A stretch of 64,000 nt of DNA, taken from contig JBAOIN010000006.1 in assembly GCA_037045455.1 (NCBI GenBank), positions 124,001 through 188,000 on the forward strand, written 5' to 3'. The notes beneath the pieces were generated by a model that searched no databases, was not told the origin of the DNA, and worked only from the letters and a program-made list of their open reading frames with translations. The stretch comes from JADKAV01 sp037045455 (lineage in GTDB: Bacteria > Actinomycetota > Actinomycetes > S36-B12 > UBA10799). Positions within the stretch are counted from its first letter, which is position 1, and each line of letters opens with the position of its first letter. Of this stretch, positions 43,822 through 53,645 are shown in pieces. A program made the translations under genes and the position numbers.

Positions 43822-45086
43822 ATCGTCTCCCTCTGGGTCAGGATCTCCCCGACCACCTCGTGCACTGGTATCGCCGACTGCGCTCCGGTCTGCAGATCCT
43901 TCATCTGGACCACACCGTCGGCCAGTTCCTTCTCTCCCACGATGATGGCCCACCGGGCGCCGGACTTGTCCGCATGTTTCATGGCGCCCTTGAGCCCGCG
44001 ACCGCCGTAGGCGATGTCCACGGGGATTCCGTCGGCGCGGAACTTCCCAGCTAGCACCACGGCATGATCCCGGGCAGCCTCGCCCAGCGGCACCACGTAG
44101 ACCTCGATCGGCCTCGCTTGAGCAGGATGCAGCCCTTCCGCCTGACAAGCCAGCAGCGTCCGGTCGGTGCCCAGCCCAAACCCGATGCCGCTCATGTCCG
44201 GACCGCCGAGCGACTCCATCAGCCCGTCGTAGCGGCCGCCGCCGCCGATCCCCGATTGGGCACCGAGCGCCGGGTGGTCGAACTCGAACGTGGTGCGCGT
44301 GTAATAGTCCAGACCCCGCACCAGACGCGGGTTGAGCGTGAACCGCACCCCGAGCCCAGTCAGCGCGTGCTGGACGCGCGTGAAGTGCTCACGGCAGGCG
44401 TCACAGAGGTGGTCCGGCGGAAGCGGTGCGTCGGCGAGCAGCGCCTGCACATCGGGCCGCTTGTCGTCGAGCACCCGCAGCGGGTTGAGCTCGGCGCGCT
44501 GCTGCGTCGCTTCGTCCAAGGGCAGTCCGGCCAGGAACTCCTGCAGCGCAGCGCGGTAAGCCGGCCGGCACTCCCGGCAGCCGATGCTGGACAGGTACAG
44601 GCGGTAGCCGCGCAGTCCGAGCCGGCGGTAGCCCTCGTCAGCGATCGCGATGACTTCGGCGTCCAGCAGCGGGTCGTCCACGCCGATCGCCTCGACCCCG
44701 ACCTGCTGCAGTTGCCGGTAGCGGCCCTGCTGCGGACGCTCGGCGCGGAAGAAGGGCCCGGCGTACCAAAGCTTCACCGGCAGCGCACCGCGGTGCAGAC
44801 CGTGCTGCAACACCGATCGCATCACGCCGGCGGTGCCTTCCGGACGCAGCGAGATGGACCGGTCGCCGCGGTCGGTGAACGTGTACATCTCTTTGCTCAC
44901 CACGTCCGTGCTCTCACCGACGCCGCGCACGAAAACTGCAGTGTCCTCGAACACGGGGAGTTCGATGTAGCCGTAACCGGCCAGTTCCGCCGCACGGCCC
45001 AGTGTGTTGCGCACGGCGAGGAAGTCGGCGCTGACCGGCGGCAGATACTCCGGCACTCCCCGCGGGGCCTGCAATGAGTTGCTCAC
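43818..45086 (-). CDS. hisS: Histidyl-tRNA synthetase
   Basis: 422 residues, GTG start. Class II core: RPEGTAGVMRSVLQHG (motif 2 upstream), WYAGPFFRAERPQQGRYRQ, histidine-specific LVRGLDYYTRTTFEF and GGGGRYDGLMESLGG, and motif 3 GIGFGLGTDRTLLA. The C-terminal anticodon domain has EVYVVPLGEAARDHAVVLAGKFRADG. Its start overlaps the stop of the MBL hydrolase gene, and its stop overlaps aspS. Confidence 0.96.
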   Translation of the reverse strand: MSNSLQAPRGVPEYLPPVSADFLAVRNTLGRAAELAGYGYIELPVFEDTAVFVRGVGESTDVVSKEMYTFTDRGDRSISLRPEGTAGVMRSVLQHGLHRGALPVKLWYAGPFFRAERPQQGRYRQLQQVGVEAIGVDDPLLDAEVIAIADEGYRRLGLRGYRLYLSSIGCRECRPAYRAALQEFLAGLPLDEATQQRAELNPLRVLDDKRPDVQALLADAPLPPDHLCDACREHFTRVQHALTGLGVRFTLNPRLVRGLDYYTRTTFEFDHPALGAQSGIGGGGRYDGLMESLGGPDMSGIGFGLGTDRTLLACQAEGLHPAQARPIEVYVVPLGEAARDHAVVLAGKFRADGIPVDIAYGGRGLKGAMKHADKSGARWAIIVGEKELADGVVQMKDLQTGAQSAIPVHEVVGEILTQRETM

Positions 45087-45781
45087 AGGCCACGTCCCGG
45101 AGCGGGCGTCCCGGTCAGGAACGGGTTGGTCGCCAGTTCCTGCCCGATCGTGGTCTGCGGTCCGTGGCCAGGCAGAACCACCATCTCCGGCGGCGCCGGA
45201 AGCACGACGGCGGCCAGGGATTGGGTCATCTGCGCCATGTCCCCGCCTGGTAGGTCCGTGCGCCCGATCGAACCGGCGAACAGCAGGTCACCGGAGTACA
45301 TGATCGGCGGAATGTCGCCGCTCTCGTCGGTCACGAACACCGTCGAGCCAGGCGTGTGCCCCGGGGCGTGCCGGACCGTGAACTGCAGGCCGGCCAGGTT
45401 CAGGACGCCGCCGTCCTCGAGCAACCGCACGTCATCGGGTTCCGTGAACTGCATCCGCCCGCCTGTCATCTGCGCGAACATGGCTTCAGTGTCCCGGCCC
45501 ATGCCGGCCAGCGGGTTGGCCAGCAACGCCCGGTCGTCAGGGTGAATGTAGGCCGGCACGTCGCGCGCTTCGCACACAGGTGTCACCGACCACATGTGAT
45601 CGAGATGCCCGTGGGTCACCATGACCGCCACGGGGAGCAGGTTGTGTTCGCGGACCACCTCGTCGACCCCGGCCATCGCGTCCTTGCCCGGGTCGATCAC
45701 CACGCATTCGGAACCGCCCGCAGGCGCGACGACATAGCAGTTCGTCCCCCATGGCCCGGCGGGGAATCCGGCGATCAGCAC
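45083..45781 (-). CDS. MBL-fold hydrolase (glyoxalase II-like)
   Basis: 232 residues. Metal ligand signature VMVTHGHLDHMWSV (HxHxDH), then RHAPGHTPGSTVF with the third His, SGDLLFAGSIGRTDLPGGDM with the bridging Asp, and VLPGHGPQTTIGQE with the last His. Substrate unknown; family members include hydroxyacylglutathione hydrolases and mycothiol or persulfide related enzymes. It overlaps hisS by four bases. Confidence 0.9.
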   Translation of the reverse strand: MLIAGFPAGPWGTNCYVVAPAGGSECVVIDPGKDAMAGVDEVVREHNLLPVAVMVTHGHLDHMWSVTPVCEARDVPAYIHPDDRALLANPLAGMGRDTEAMFAQMTGGRMQFTEPDDVRLLEDGGVLNLAGLQFTVRHAPGHTPGSTVFVTDESGDIPPIMYSGDLLFAGSIGRTDLPGGDMAQMTQSLAAVVLPAPPEMVVLPGHGPQTTIGQELATNPFLTGTPAPGRGL

Positions 45782-46112
45782 CCGTCAAGGGTATCGGGGG
45801 GCAGTCCTGCGATCAGACCCAGCGCTTGGCGAGGGCATCACCACTGCCGAGTGGGTCCCCACGCTCGCCGTCCGCCAGAAGACCGGAACTGCGCAAGGCC
45901 CCATCTCGCAGATATCACTTTCTGCGGGTTTGGTCGCATGTGGGTCGCGGCACCTGGGCTATCACCGCGGACAGCCGCGTTTGCCGAGCGCTCGGCGGCA
46001 TTCTCGGGTGGGGCACCGATGCGCAAGTGGCGCCCGCAACGCAGCACTCGTATCGGGTCGCGCTGGCGGGCGGTCCCCCACGTAAACTCGGCTGAGGACG
46101 AAGGGGAATCAC
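45782..46112. other. 331-base intergenic region between divergent genes
   Basis: No convincing gene. It separates the MBL gene (-) from the cyclophilin gene (+), so it must hold both promoters. GGACGAAGGGGAATC just before 46113 is a plausible ribosome binding site for the GTG start. TAAACT near 46084 could be a -10 hexamer for the + strand; I see no clear -35 partner. Confidence 0.5.
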
Positions 46113-46934
46113 GTGGCAACCGAGAAGCGGCGCAAGCAACTGGCGCACGCCAAGGCGCAGCGACAGGCCGAGCGCCGGGCGGAGCGTGCCCGCCGCGCCC
46201 GCCGTAACCGCTTGATCGGCTTGCTCGCTGCCGCGGCGGTCGTCGTGGGTGCGATCGTCTGGGCGTCCTGGCCGCAGCCGGACGTGACGCCTGCTGCCGA
46301 AGAGGCCCTGCCCAGCGAGGACGTGAGCGCGCCCGCCACCCCCGGCCCCGTGGCAACACCAGCCGGGGTGAAGTGCACTGAGCCCGGCGACGCCCGCAAA
46401 GACAGCCGCACCTGGAAGAAGGCTGCCGACCAGAACCTCAGCGGGCAAGTCACTTGGGTCCTTAACACCAACTGCGGACGCATCACGATCGACCTTGACG
46501 CGGACAAGGCACCGAAGAACGTCAACGCCATCGCGTTCCTCACCGATGAGGGCTACTACACGGGCAACTACTGCCATCGCCTGACGACCGCCGGCATCTT
46601 CGTCGTGCAGTGCGGTTCAGCCGGGTCGGATGGGACCGGTGATGTCGGCTTCACGCTGCCTGACGAGAACCTGCCTGGCAAGGGTGACAACAACTACCCG
46701 GCCGGGACCGTCGCGATGGCCAATCGGGGCGCAGGCACGGCAAACAGCCAGTTCTTCCTGGTCTACAAGGACTCCACGCTGCCTCCGAACTACACCATGG
46801 TCGGCACCATCAGCAAGGGCCTGGACGTGGTTAAGTACGTTGCAGCCGCCGGAGTTCAGGGGGGATCATCGGATGCGACCGACGGCACCCCCGCCCAGAC
46901 TCTGCTCATCAAGACCGCCCAAATCGAGAAGTAG
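46113..46934 (+). CDS. Membrane-anchored peptidyl-prolyl cis-trans isomerase (cyclophilin)
   Basis: 273 residues with a GTG start. A highly basic cytoplasmic N-terminus (KRRKQLAHAKAQRQAERRAERARRARRNR) precedes one transmembrane helix (~34-52). A Pro/Ala linker and a cyclophilin domain (~110-270) follow: ITIDLDADKAPKNVNAIAFLTDEGYYTGNYCHRL, GTVAMANRGAGTANSQFFLVY. The canonical active-site Arg in FHR is kept as CHRL. It assists folding outside the membrane. It stands before the DUF349 gene as in other actinobacteria; start to start they are co-oriented with 6 bases between. Confidence 0.9.
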   Translation: MATEKRRKQLAHAKAQRQAERRAERARRARRNRLIGLLAAAAVVVGAIVWASWPQPDVTPAAEEALPSEDVSAPATPGPVATPAGVKCTEPGDARKDSRTWKKAADQNLSGQVTWVLNTNCGRITIDLDADKAPKNVNAIAFLTDEGYYTGNYCHRLTTAGIFVVQCGSAGSDGTGDVGFTLPDENLPGKGDNNYPAGTVAMANRGAGTANSQFFLVYKDSTLPPNYTMVGTISKGLDVVKYVAAAGVQGGSSDATDGTPAQTLLIKTAQIEK

Positions 46935-46940
46935 GACACG

Positions 46941-48206
46941 ATGACCGAACAGACCTCCACCCACGGCCCGGCCCCGGCCGAGTCCTTCGGACGGGTCGGC
47001 GACGACGGCACGGTCTTCTTGCGCCTGCCGGACGGCAGCGAGCGGCCGGTCGGGCAGTTCACGGCGGGTACCCATGAAGAGGCCCTGCAGTACTACGCGA
47101 CGAAGTACCAGGACCTGACCTCCTCCCTGGAACTGACGGCGACCCGGCTGGCGGACAACAAGTGCTCGCCGCGGGATGCACTCTCGGTGGCCGGCAAGGC
47201 CCGGCAAGCACTCGAGGAGCCGGCGTTCGTCGGCGACATCTCGCTGCTCATGGCCCGGATCGGGCAGCTCGAGGTATTGGCGCATATCCGCCAGCAGATT
47301 CTGGATGAGGAACGCAAGGTCGCCCGCGAGCAGGCACAGCAGGCGCGCGAGGCGATTGTCACCGAAGCCGAGACCCTGGCGACGGCGACCTCGTGGAAGC
47401 AGACCGGTGAGAAGTTCCGGGAGCTCGTTGAGCAGTGGAAGACGCTGCCCAAGCCGACCGCCGAGCAACGCGAGCAGACCGATGCGCTGTGGGAGCGGTT
47501 CCGCACCGCCCGGCGCACGTTCGACAAGGCCCGCAAGGTTGCCCGCGAGGAGCAGGATAAGAAGCGCGCCGCGGCGATCGAGGCCAAGGAAGCGCTGATC
47601 GCCAAGGCCGAGGAGTTGCAGGAGTCCACGGACTGGGGCACCACGGCCGCCGCCTTCCGCGAGCTCATGGAGCAATGGAAGAAGGCCGGGTTCGCGGGCA
47701 AGAAGGACGACGACGCGCTGTGGCAGCGGTTCCGCGCGCCCCAGGAGAAGTTCTTCAACGCCCGCAAGGAGACGTTCAATAGTCGCGACAACGAGCAGAA
47801 GTCCAACCTGGCGGCCAAGCGGGACCTGCTGACCAAGGCCGAAGCGCTGCTGCCGGTCAAGGACGCGAAGACCGCACGGCGGGCGTTCCGGGACATCCAG
47901 GGCGAGTGGAATTCGGTCGGGCATGTGCCGCGTGCGGACAAGCCGAAACTGGACCGGCGGCTGCGGGCAGTGGACGACGCCATCCGGGAGTCCGAGCAGG
48001 CGGCCTGGCGGCGCAGCAACCCGGAGATCCGGGACCGCGCGCAGGGTCTGGTCGATGCCTACCGGGCGTCGGTCCAGAAACTCGAGGCCCAGCTGGCGAA
48101 GGCCCAGGAGTCGGGGGACGAAGGGGCCGTGGCGTCGACCCAGGCGACGCTGGACCAGCAGCGGTTGCTGCTGCAGTCGGCGGAACAGAGCCTCTCGACG
48201 CTGTAG
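46941..48206 (+). CDS. DUF349-domain protein
   Basis: 421 residues, largely helical and charged. After an ~80-residue N-terminal part, three DUF349-type repeats are visible, each with a Trp-containing W(K/G)xT...F(R)EL(V/M)EQWK pattern (near residues 150, 225 and 300), such as SWKQTGEKFRELVEQWKTLP and DWGTTAAAFRELMEQWKKAG. C-terminal coiled coil. Function not established; the gene is conserved next to relA and the cyclophilin in actinobacteria. It ends 4 bases before a palindromic element shared with the ruvC downstream region. Confidence 0.85.
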   Translation: MTEQTSTHGPAPAESFGRVGDDGTVFLRLPDGSERPVGQFTAGTHEEALQYYATKYQDLTSSLELTATRLADNKCSPRDALSVAGKARQALEEPAFVGDISLLMARIGQLEVLAHIRQQILDEERKVAREQAQQAREAIVTEAETLATATSWKQTGEKFRELVEQWKTLPKPTAEQREQTDALWERFRTARRTFDKARKVAREEQDKKRAAAIEAKEALIAKAEELQESTDWGTTAAAFRELMEQWKKAGFAGKKDDDALWQRFRAPQEKFFNARKETFNSRDNEQKSNLAAKRDLLTKAEALLPVKDAKTARRAFRDIQGEWNSVGHVPRADKPKLDRRLRAVDDAIRESEQAAWRRSNPEIRDRAQGLVDAYRASVQKLEAQLAKAQESGDEGAVASTQATLDQQRLLLQSAEQSLSTL

Positions 48207-48210
48207 CCCG

Positions 48211-48289
48211 CGTTTTGTTGCGTTGTCGTCGTTAACGTCGGCGTGTCGCGTCGACAACGCGACACTGCGGGCAACAACACGACAAAACG
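48211..48289. repeat. GTCGCG-type dispersed palindrome, copy A
   Basis: Ends CGTTTTGTTGCGTTGTCG and CAACAACACGACAAAACG are imperfect terminal inverted repeats; the interior also pairs (GTGTCGCG with CGCGACAC). It fills the gap between the convergent DUF349 gene and relA. Related copies lie at 56183-56260 and 56299-56380 in the opposite orientation. Confidence 0.7.
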
Positions 48290-48290
48290 G

Positions 48291-50565
48291 CTACACCCGG
48301 CGGGCGTCGAACACACCCTCCACACTGCGCACACCCTTGAGAACGGTGTCCAGATGCTTGGGGTCAGCCATCTCGAACGTGAACCGTGAGATCGCGATCC
48401 GGTCCCGGTTTGTGGTGGACGTGGCGCTCAGGATGTTCACGTGGTGGTCGGAGAGCACTCGGGTGACGTCTGACAGCAGCCGGGCCCGGTCGAGCGCCTC
48501 GACCTGGATGTTGACCAGGAACACGCTCTCCGCGCTCGGCCGCCACTGCACCTCGACCAACCGGTCGGGATGTTGTGCCAACTCCGGGAAGTTCACGCAG
48601 TCCTTGCGGTGCACCGAAACCCCGTTGCCGCGGGTCACGAATCCGACGATGTCGTCGCCCGGGACCGGAGTGCAGCACTTGGACAGCCGGATCCAGACGT
48701 CATCGGCGTTGGCCACCACAACCCCGGGGTCGCCCAGCGGTCCGGAGCGGATCGACGGCGGCGGGGTTTCTTCCTCGGTGTCGTCCGCGGCAGACTCCAC
48801 GCCACCGCGTCCGGCGATGAGCCGGTCCACCACCGTGGCGGCGTCGATCTTGCCCTCACCAATCGAGGCGTACAGCGCGCTGACGTCGGACATCCGGTAG
48901 TAGGCCGCGATGCTGAGGAGGTCGGGGGTGTTCAGCAACCGCTGCATCGGCAACGACCGGCGGCGCAACTCGCGCACCAGCGCGTCCTTGCCGTGCTCGA
49001 GGGCCTCCTCGCGGCGCTCGCGGGAGAACCAGGCGCGGATCTTGCTGCGGGCACGCGGGGAGGCGACGAAGTTCAGCCAGTCGCGGGATGGCCCCTGCCC
49101 CTGCGTCTTGGAGGTGAAGATCTCGACAGTGTCCCCGTTGTCGAGCTTGGACTCCAGCGGGACGAGCTTGCCGTTGACCCGGGCGCCGATCGTGCGGTGC
49201 CCGACCTCGGTGTGGACCGAATATGCGAAGTCCACCGGAGTTGAGCCCGCGGGTAGCGAGATGACGTCGCCCTTGGGCGTGAAGACGAACAGTTCCCCTG
49301 TACCGAGTTCATAGCGAAGGCTGTCCAAGAACTCGTCGGGATCCTCGGTCTCCCGCTGCCACTCCAGCAACTGCCTCAGCCACGCGAACTCGTCGGGGCC
49401 GTCGTCCGTACCACTGCGGCCCTGCTTGTAACGCCAATGTGCCGCGACGCCGTACTCCGCCTGCTGGTGCATCTCCATCGTGCGGATCTGGACCTCGACG
49501 GGCTTGCCCTCCGGGCCGATGACCGTGGTGTGCAGCGAGCGGTAGACGCCGTAACGCGGGCTGGCGATGTAGTCCTTGAACCGCCCCGGCACGGGGTTCC
49601 ACTTGGCGTGCAGAAGGCCCAGAACCCCGTAACAGTCAGGGATCGAGTCGACGAGGACACGGACGCCCACAAGGTCGTAGATGTCGGCGAAGTCCCGGCC
49701 GCGCACGATCATCTTTTGATACACGCTGTAATAGTGTTTCGGTCGACCGGTGACCTTCGCACGAATCCGGTTGACGCGCAGTTCCTCGTCGATAAAGCCG
49801 ATCACCTGACCCAGGTACTCGTCACGAGACGGCGCCCTTTGTCCGACCAGCCGCACGATCTCGTCGTACATCTTCGGGTACAAGGTCGCGAAGGCCAGAT
49901 CCTCGAGCTCCCACTTGATCGTGTTCATCCCGAGCCGGTGGGCCAAGCGGTGCGTAGATCTCCAGCGTTTCGCGGGCCTTCTTCTGCTGTTTGTTCTCGG
50001 GCAGCCAGGAGATGGTACGCATGTTGTGCAGCCGGTCGGCGAGCTTGATGACCAGCACGCGGATGTCGCGGGCCATGGCCACGACCATCTTGCGGACCGT
50101 CTCCGCGGCTGAGGCGTCGCCGTACTGCACCTTGTCGAGCTTCGTGACCCCGTCGACCAGGCGGGCGACTTCGTCGCCGAAGTCCTCCCGCAGCCGCTCG
50201 ACGGTGTAGCCGGTGTCCTCGACGGTGTCGTGCAACAGGGCGGCAGCCAGCGTGGTGGGGGTCATGCCCAGCTCGGCCAGGATCGTGGCCACCGCGAGCG
50301 GGTGGGTGATGTAAGGCTCGCCACTGCGCCGTTTCTGCTCGGAGTGCAGGTGGGCAGCCATGACGTAGGCGCGCTCGACCACCAGCTTGTTGGCCTTGGG
50401 GTGGAACTGCCGCAGCGTGCGCAGAAGTGGCTCAAGTTCGGGGACCGTGGTGCGGCTGCTGCCGGTGAGACGGTTCAGCAGTTGCCGGCGGCGGGGCATT
50501 TCGTGGACCAGGCTGGCAGGGGTGATCACCTCCTCCGCCTCGGTCTCGATGCTCTCCTTGGCCAC
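48291..50565 (-). CDS. relA: Bifunctional (p)ppGpp synthetase/hydrolase RelA/SpoT (apparent frameshift)
   Basis: 757 residues after correction. The HD hydrolase domain (HPLAVATILAELG, ALLHDTVEDTGYT, KLADRLHNMRT) is followed by the synthetase with YYSVYQKMIVRGRDF, GVRVLVDSIPDCYGVLG and VEVQIRTMEMHQQAEYGVAAHWRYK; then TGS (ELFVFTPKGDVISLPAGSTPVDFAY) and ACT. Near 49943 one extra base splits APLAHRLGMNTIKWELEDLAF. Both catalytic domains look complete, so the product controls the stringent response in both directions. The GTG at 50565 is preferred to 50580 because GAGG precedes it at normal spacing. Confidence 0.9.
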
Positions 50566-50669
50566 GTCCCACCGCCTCACTTATGGGAGAAGTCTACGGA
50601 TCGGGCTGGAGTCTGCCCACCGCCGTCGTCCTTAAGGTCGGCGCTTGCCGGTACTGGAGATTGACCGCG

Positions 50670-50698
50670 CTGCAGCCAATGCCGCGCTTTGGCTGCAG
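50670..50698 (-). terminator. Hairpin between secF and relA
   Basis: CTGCAGCCAA (50670-50679) and TTGGCTGCAG (50689-50698) form a perfect 10-bp stem with a 9-base loop, 84 bases beyond the secF stop on the transcribed strand. It may end the yajC-secD-secF transcript or regulate read-through into relA. The rest of the gap shows no gene. Confidence 0.5.
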
Positions 50699-50781
50699 AC
50701 GGTCGTCCGGCGCACCGCCGGGTGTGAGGATTAACTGCCTCACCACACCGTTTGTTCCTTCAGGCTCGGGCGACCGACGGG

Positions 50782-51909
50782 TCAACTCTTCTTGCGCTGC
50801 GAGCGGGACTGCCGTTTGGGCTGGGCACGGCCGGCGGCGTCCCTGTTCTGCCGGTGCTTGCGATCGGCCGCTGGGGCCAGCCCACCACCACCGGCCGCCA
50901 CGGCGGCCTTCTCTGCCGGCTGGTCACCGGTGACTGCTTCGCCGCGCGAGGCCCGACGCTTCATGACTCGCTGGCTCAGCGCCTTCATCGCCGGCTCCCG
51001 CTCCTTCATGTCGCACAAGGCGGGCGTCGCGACGAAGATCGACGAATAGGTGCCGACCGCGGTCCCGACGAACAGCACGAGCGCCAGGTCCTTCAGCGTT
51101 CCGGCACCGAGCAGACCGGCCCCGACGAACAGGATGGAGGCCACCGGCAGCAGCGCCACAATGCTGGTGTTGATGGATCTGATGATGGTCTGGTTCAGCG
51201 CCAGGTTGGCCAGTTCGCTGAACGTGTAGCGGCTCTGGCCGGTGATGCCCTGGGTGTTCTCCTTGACCTTGTCGAACACCACGACCGTGTCGTAGAGCGA
51301 ATAGCCCAAGATCGTGAGCAGACCGATCACCGTCGCGGGCGTGACTTCGAAGCCAACGATCGCGTAGATACCGGTGGTGATGATGATGTCGTGAGCCAGC
51401 GCGATGAGCGCAGCCACGGCCATCTTCCACTGGAAGTAGATGGTGAGGAACACCGCCAGCGCGGCCAAGAACACTACGAGCGCGACCGTGGCACTGCGGG
51501 TGATCTCGCCACCCCACGTCGGCCCGACGTTGCGACTCGAGATCTGATCGGCCGGGACGCCACACGCCTCTGACAGCGCATCCACGATCTTGACGCTCTG
51601 CCCCTCGGGCACCGCCTCGGTCTGAGCGCGGATGTTGTCCGAGCCGATCTCGGTCACCGCGGCGATCTGCACCCCTGTGGAGCCGATGGCATCCCGCGCC
51701 TGCTGGATCGTACAGCTGGTGCTCGGCACGTAGAACTCGCCGCCACCGCGGAACTCGATGCCCAGGTTCAAACCTCGTACGAGGATCCCACCGATCGCGA
51801 CCAGAATAAGGGCGGCGGAGACGCCGTACCAGACCTTGCGGCGCCCGACGATGTCGAACGACGCCTCGCCGCGGTAGAGCCTTCCACCCAGATCTCCCAG
51901 ACGCGACAT
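50782..51909 (-). CDS. secF: Protein translocase subunit SecF
   Basis: 375 residues with six transmembrane helices. RKVWYGVSAALILVAIGGILVRGLNLGIEFRGGGEF is the conserved SecF N-terminus and D1 motif; TPATVIGLLTILGYSLYDTVVVFDKVKENTQG and RSINTSIVALLPVASILFVGAG are conserved in TM4-6. A basic, low-complexity C-terminal tail (QPKRQSRSQRKKS) is cytoplasmic. SecDF uses the proton gradient to pull exported proteins. It starts on the last base of the secD stop (TGATG). Confidence 0.95.
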   Translation of the reverse strand: MSRLGDLGGRLYRGEASFDIVGRRKVWYGVSAALILVAIGGILVRGLNLGIEFRGGGEFYVPSTSCTIQQARDAIGSTGVQIAAVTEIGSDNIRAQTEAVPEGQSVKIVDALSEACGVPADQISSRNVGPTWGGEITRSATVALVVFLAALAVFLTIYFQWKMAVAALIALAHDIIITTGIYAIVGFEVTPATVIGLLTILGYSLYDTVVVFDKVKENTQGITGQSRYTFSELANLALNQTIIRSINTSIVALLPVASILFVGAGLLGAGTLKDLALVLFVGTAVGTYSSIFVATPALCDMKEREPAMKALSQRVMKRRASRGEAVTGDQPAEKAAVAAGGGGLAPAADRKHRQNRDAAGRAQPKRQSRSQRKKS

Positions 51910-53645
51910 CAGGCGTCCACCTCCTCACGGCTGCGGGTGTGGGTCGCCAGCACTTCCGGTTTGAGCCCCAGCCGACGGGGATCGAGACCGGTCAAGGGGT
52001 GGCCGCTGGTGAACCACTTGTTGCGGGCCAGCAAGGTGACCGTCGGTCTGGTGAACAGGAACGCCACCATGACGTCGATCAGAGTGGTCAGACCCAGGAC
52101 GAAGGCGAAACCGCGCACCGCACCCACCGACAAGTAGTACAGCGTCACTGCGGCGAGCAACGAGACGAAGTCCGCGGCCAGGATCGTGTTCCGCGCCCTC
52201 GACCACCCCAAGTCGCAGGCCGCCCGCAGGCTACGTCCTTCCCGGATCTCGTCTCGAATCCGTTCGAAGTAGACGACGAACGAGTCTGCTGTGATACCGA
52301 TCGCCACGATCGCACCGGCCACACCAGCCAAGGTGAGTGCCAGCCCCACGGTGCGCGACAGGACCACGAATACGAAGTAGGTGATGACCGCCGCGATGAT
52401 CAGACTGGCCACCGCGACCAGTCCGAGCGCCCGGTAGTACGCCATCAGGTAGAGGATGACCAGCCCCAATCCGATGGCGCCGGCCAGCAGACCCACTTGC
52501 AGGTAGTCCGCACCGAGGGTCGGGGTGACGGTCTCCACACTGGCGATCTGCAGCGTCAGCGGCAGCGCGCCGAACTTGAGCACCTGCGCCAGCGCTTTGG
52601 CGTCGTCGGGGGTGAAACTACCGCTGATCTGAGCCCGGCCGTCATTGATCGCACTCTGGAAGTACGGCGAGGACACCACGAGGCCGTCAAGCACGATGCC
52701 GAACTGGTTCTTCGGCGACTGCAGCCCGACGAGTTTGTTGCTCACCTCGGACAGCGCTTGCGTGCCTTCCCCGTCGAATTCGAGGTTGACCACCCAGCCG
52801 GCGCCGCCCTGTGCCAGTCCGGCCGAGGCGTCGGAGATCGAGGTGCCTCTGATGAAGGCAGGCTGTAGCAGGTACTTGGCGGTGCCGTCCTGGTCGCAGG
52901 TAACGATCCACTTGTCGGGGTTGTCGGGCTTGCCGCCCTGCCGGTTGGCCTCGTCGGTGCAGTCGAGTTTGATCAGGGCGTCTTGCAGTACGGGGTCGTC
53001 AGCACTGTCCCCCTCGACCGGCGGCGTGATGCCGTCATCGGCCTTGGTCGCCGTGGCGCTTGGGCTGGCACTAGCGTCCGGGCTCGCGGTGGCGTCCGGG
53101 CTGGCACTCGCGTCGGGGCTGGCACTGGCCTGCGGACTCGCCGACGGGCTCGGGGTGTCGGCGAAGCTGGCATTGCCACTGGCGCCGTTCTTCTTGGACT
53201 TCTTCGTGCCGGTGCCACCGGTTGTACTGGTCTGCGAGGTGTCGATCGGACCAGGGTTCACCACGGTCTCGACCGGCCGGAAGTCCAGCAGTGCGGTCTG
53301 CGACAACTGCTCTGCAAGCTGCCGCTCGTTCACGCCGGGCACCGAGACCACGATCGCGGCATCGTTGCCGGACCCCTGGATCGCCACGTCGGCTTCTGCC
53401 ACACCGAAGCCGTTGACCCGCTGCCGGATGATCTCGACGGTTTGCTGCAACTGCTCGTCGGTGATATCCGCGGTTCCCTCCGCCTGCTTCGGCGTCAGGA
53501 TGACCTGAGTCCCACCCTGCAGGTCCAGACCCAGTTTCGGGGTATGCGCCTGTCCGGGCCACATCGCCCACACGCCCAGGCCGACCACGATGATCAGCAG
53601 GGCCAGCAGCGAACGCCAGGGCCTCGATTGTCCGGTTGCAGCCAC
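51909..53645 (-). CDS. secD: Protein translocase subunit SecD with Ser/Ala/Pro spacer
   Basis: 578 residues. GLDLQGGTQVILTP is the D1 motif after the first transmembrane helix; the extracellular P1 domain is interrupted at ~140-215 by a low-complexity spacer with repeated SASPDA units. The base region NQFGIVLDGLVVSSPYFQSAINDGRAQISGSF and TM motifs (LGADYLQVGLLAGAIGLGLV, AGVAGAIVAIGITADSFVVYFERIRDE) are typical. It starts on the last base of the yajC stop (TAGTG). Confidence 0.95.
   Translation of the reverse strand: MAATGQSRPWRSLLALLIIVVGLGVWAMWPGQAHTPKLGLDLQGGTQVILTPKQAEGTADITDEQLQQTVEIIRQRVNGFGVAEADVAIQGSGNDAAIVVSVPGVNERQLAEQLSQTALLDFRPVETVVNPGPIDTSQTSTTGGTGTKKSKKNGASGNASFADTPSPSASPQASASPDASASPDATASPDASASPSATATKADDGITPPVEGDSADDPVLQDALIKLDCTDEANRQGGKPDNPDKWIVTCDQDGTAKYLLQPAFIRGTSISDASAGLAQGGAGWVVNLEFDGEGTQALSEVSNKLVGLQSPKNQFGIVLDGLVVSSPYFQSAINDGRAQISGSFTPDDAKALAQVLKFGALPLTLQIASVETVTPTLGADYLQVGLLAGAIGLGLVILYLMAYYRALGLVAVASLIIAAVITYFVFVVLSRTVGLALTLAGVAGAIVAIGITADSFVVYFERIRDEIREGRSLRAACDLGWSRARNTILAADFVSLLAAVTLYYLSVGAVRGFAFVLGLTTLIDVMVAFLFTRPTVTLLARNKWFTSGHPLTGLDPRRLGLKPEVLATHTRSREEVDA

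Noticed and set aside
52645..53508. + strand open frame opposite secD
   Set aside because: Antisense of the SecD gene including its Ser/Ala/Pro repeat; no family features.
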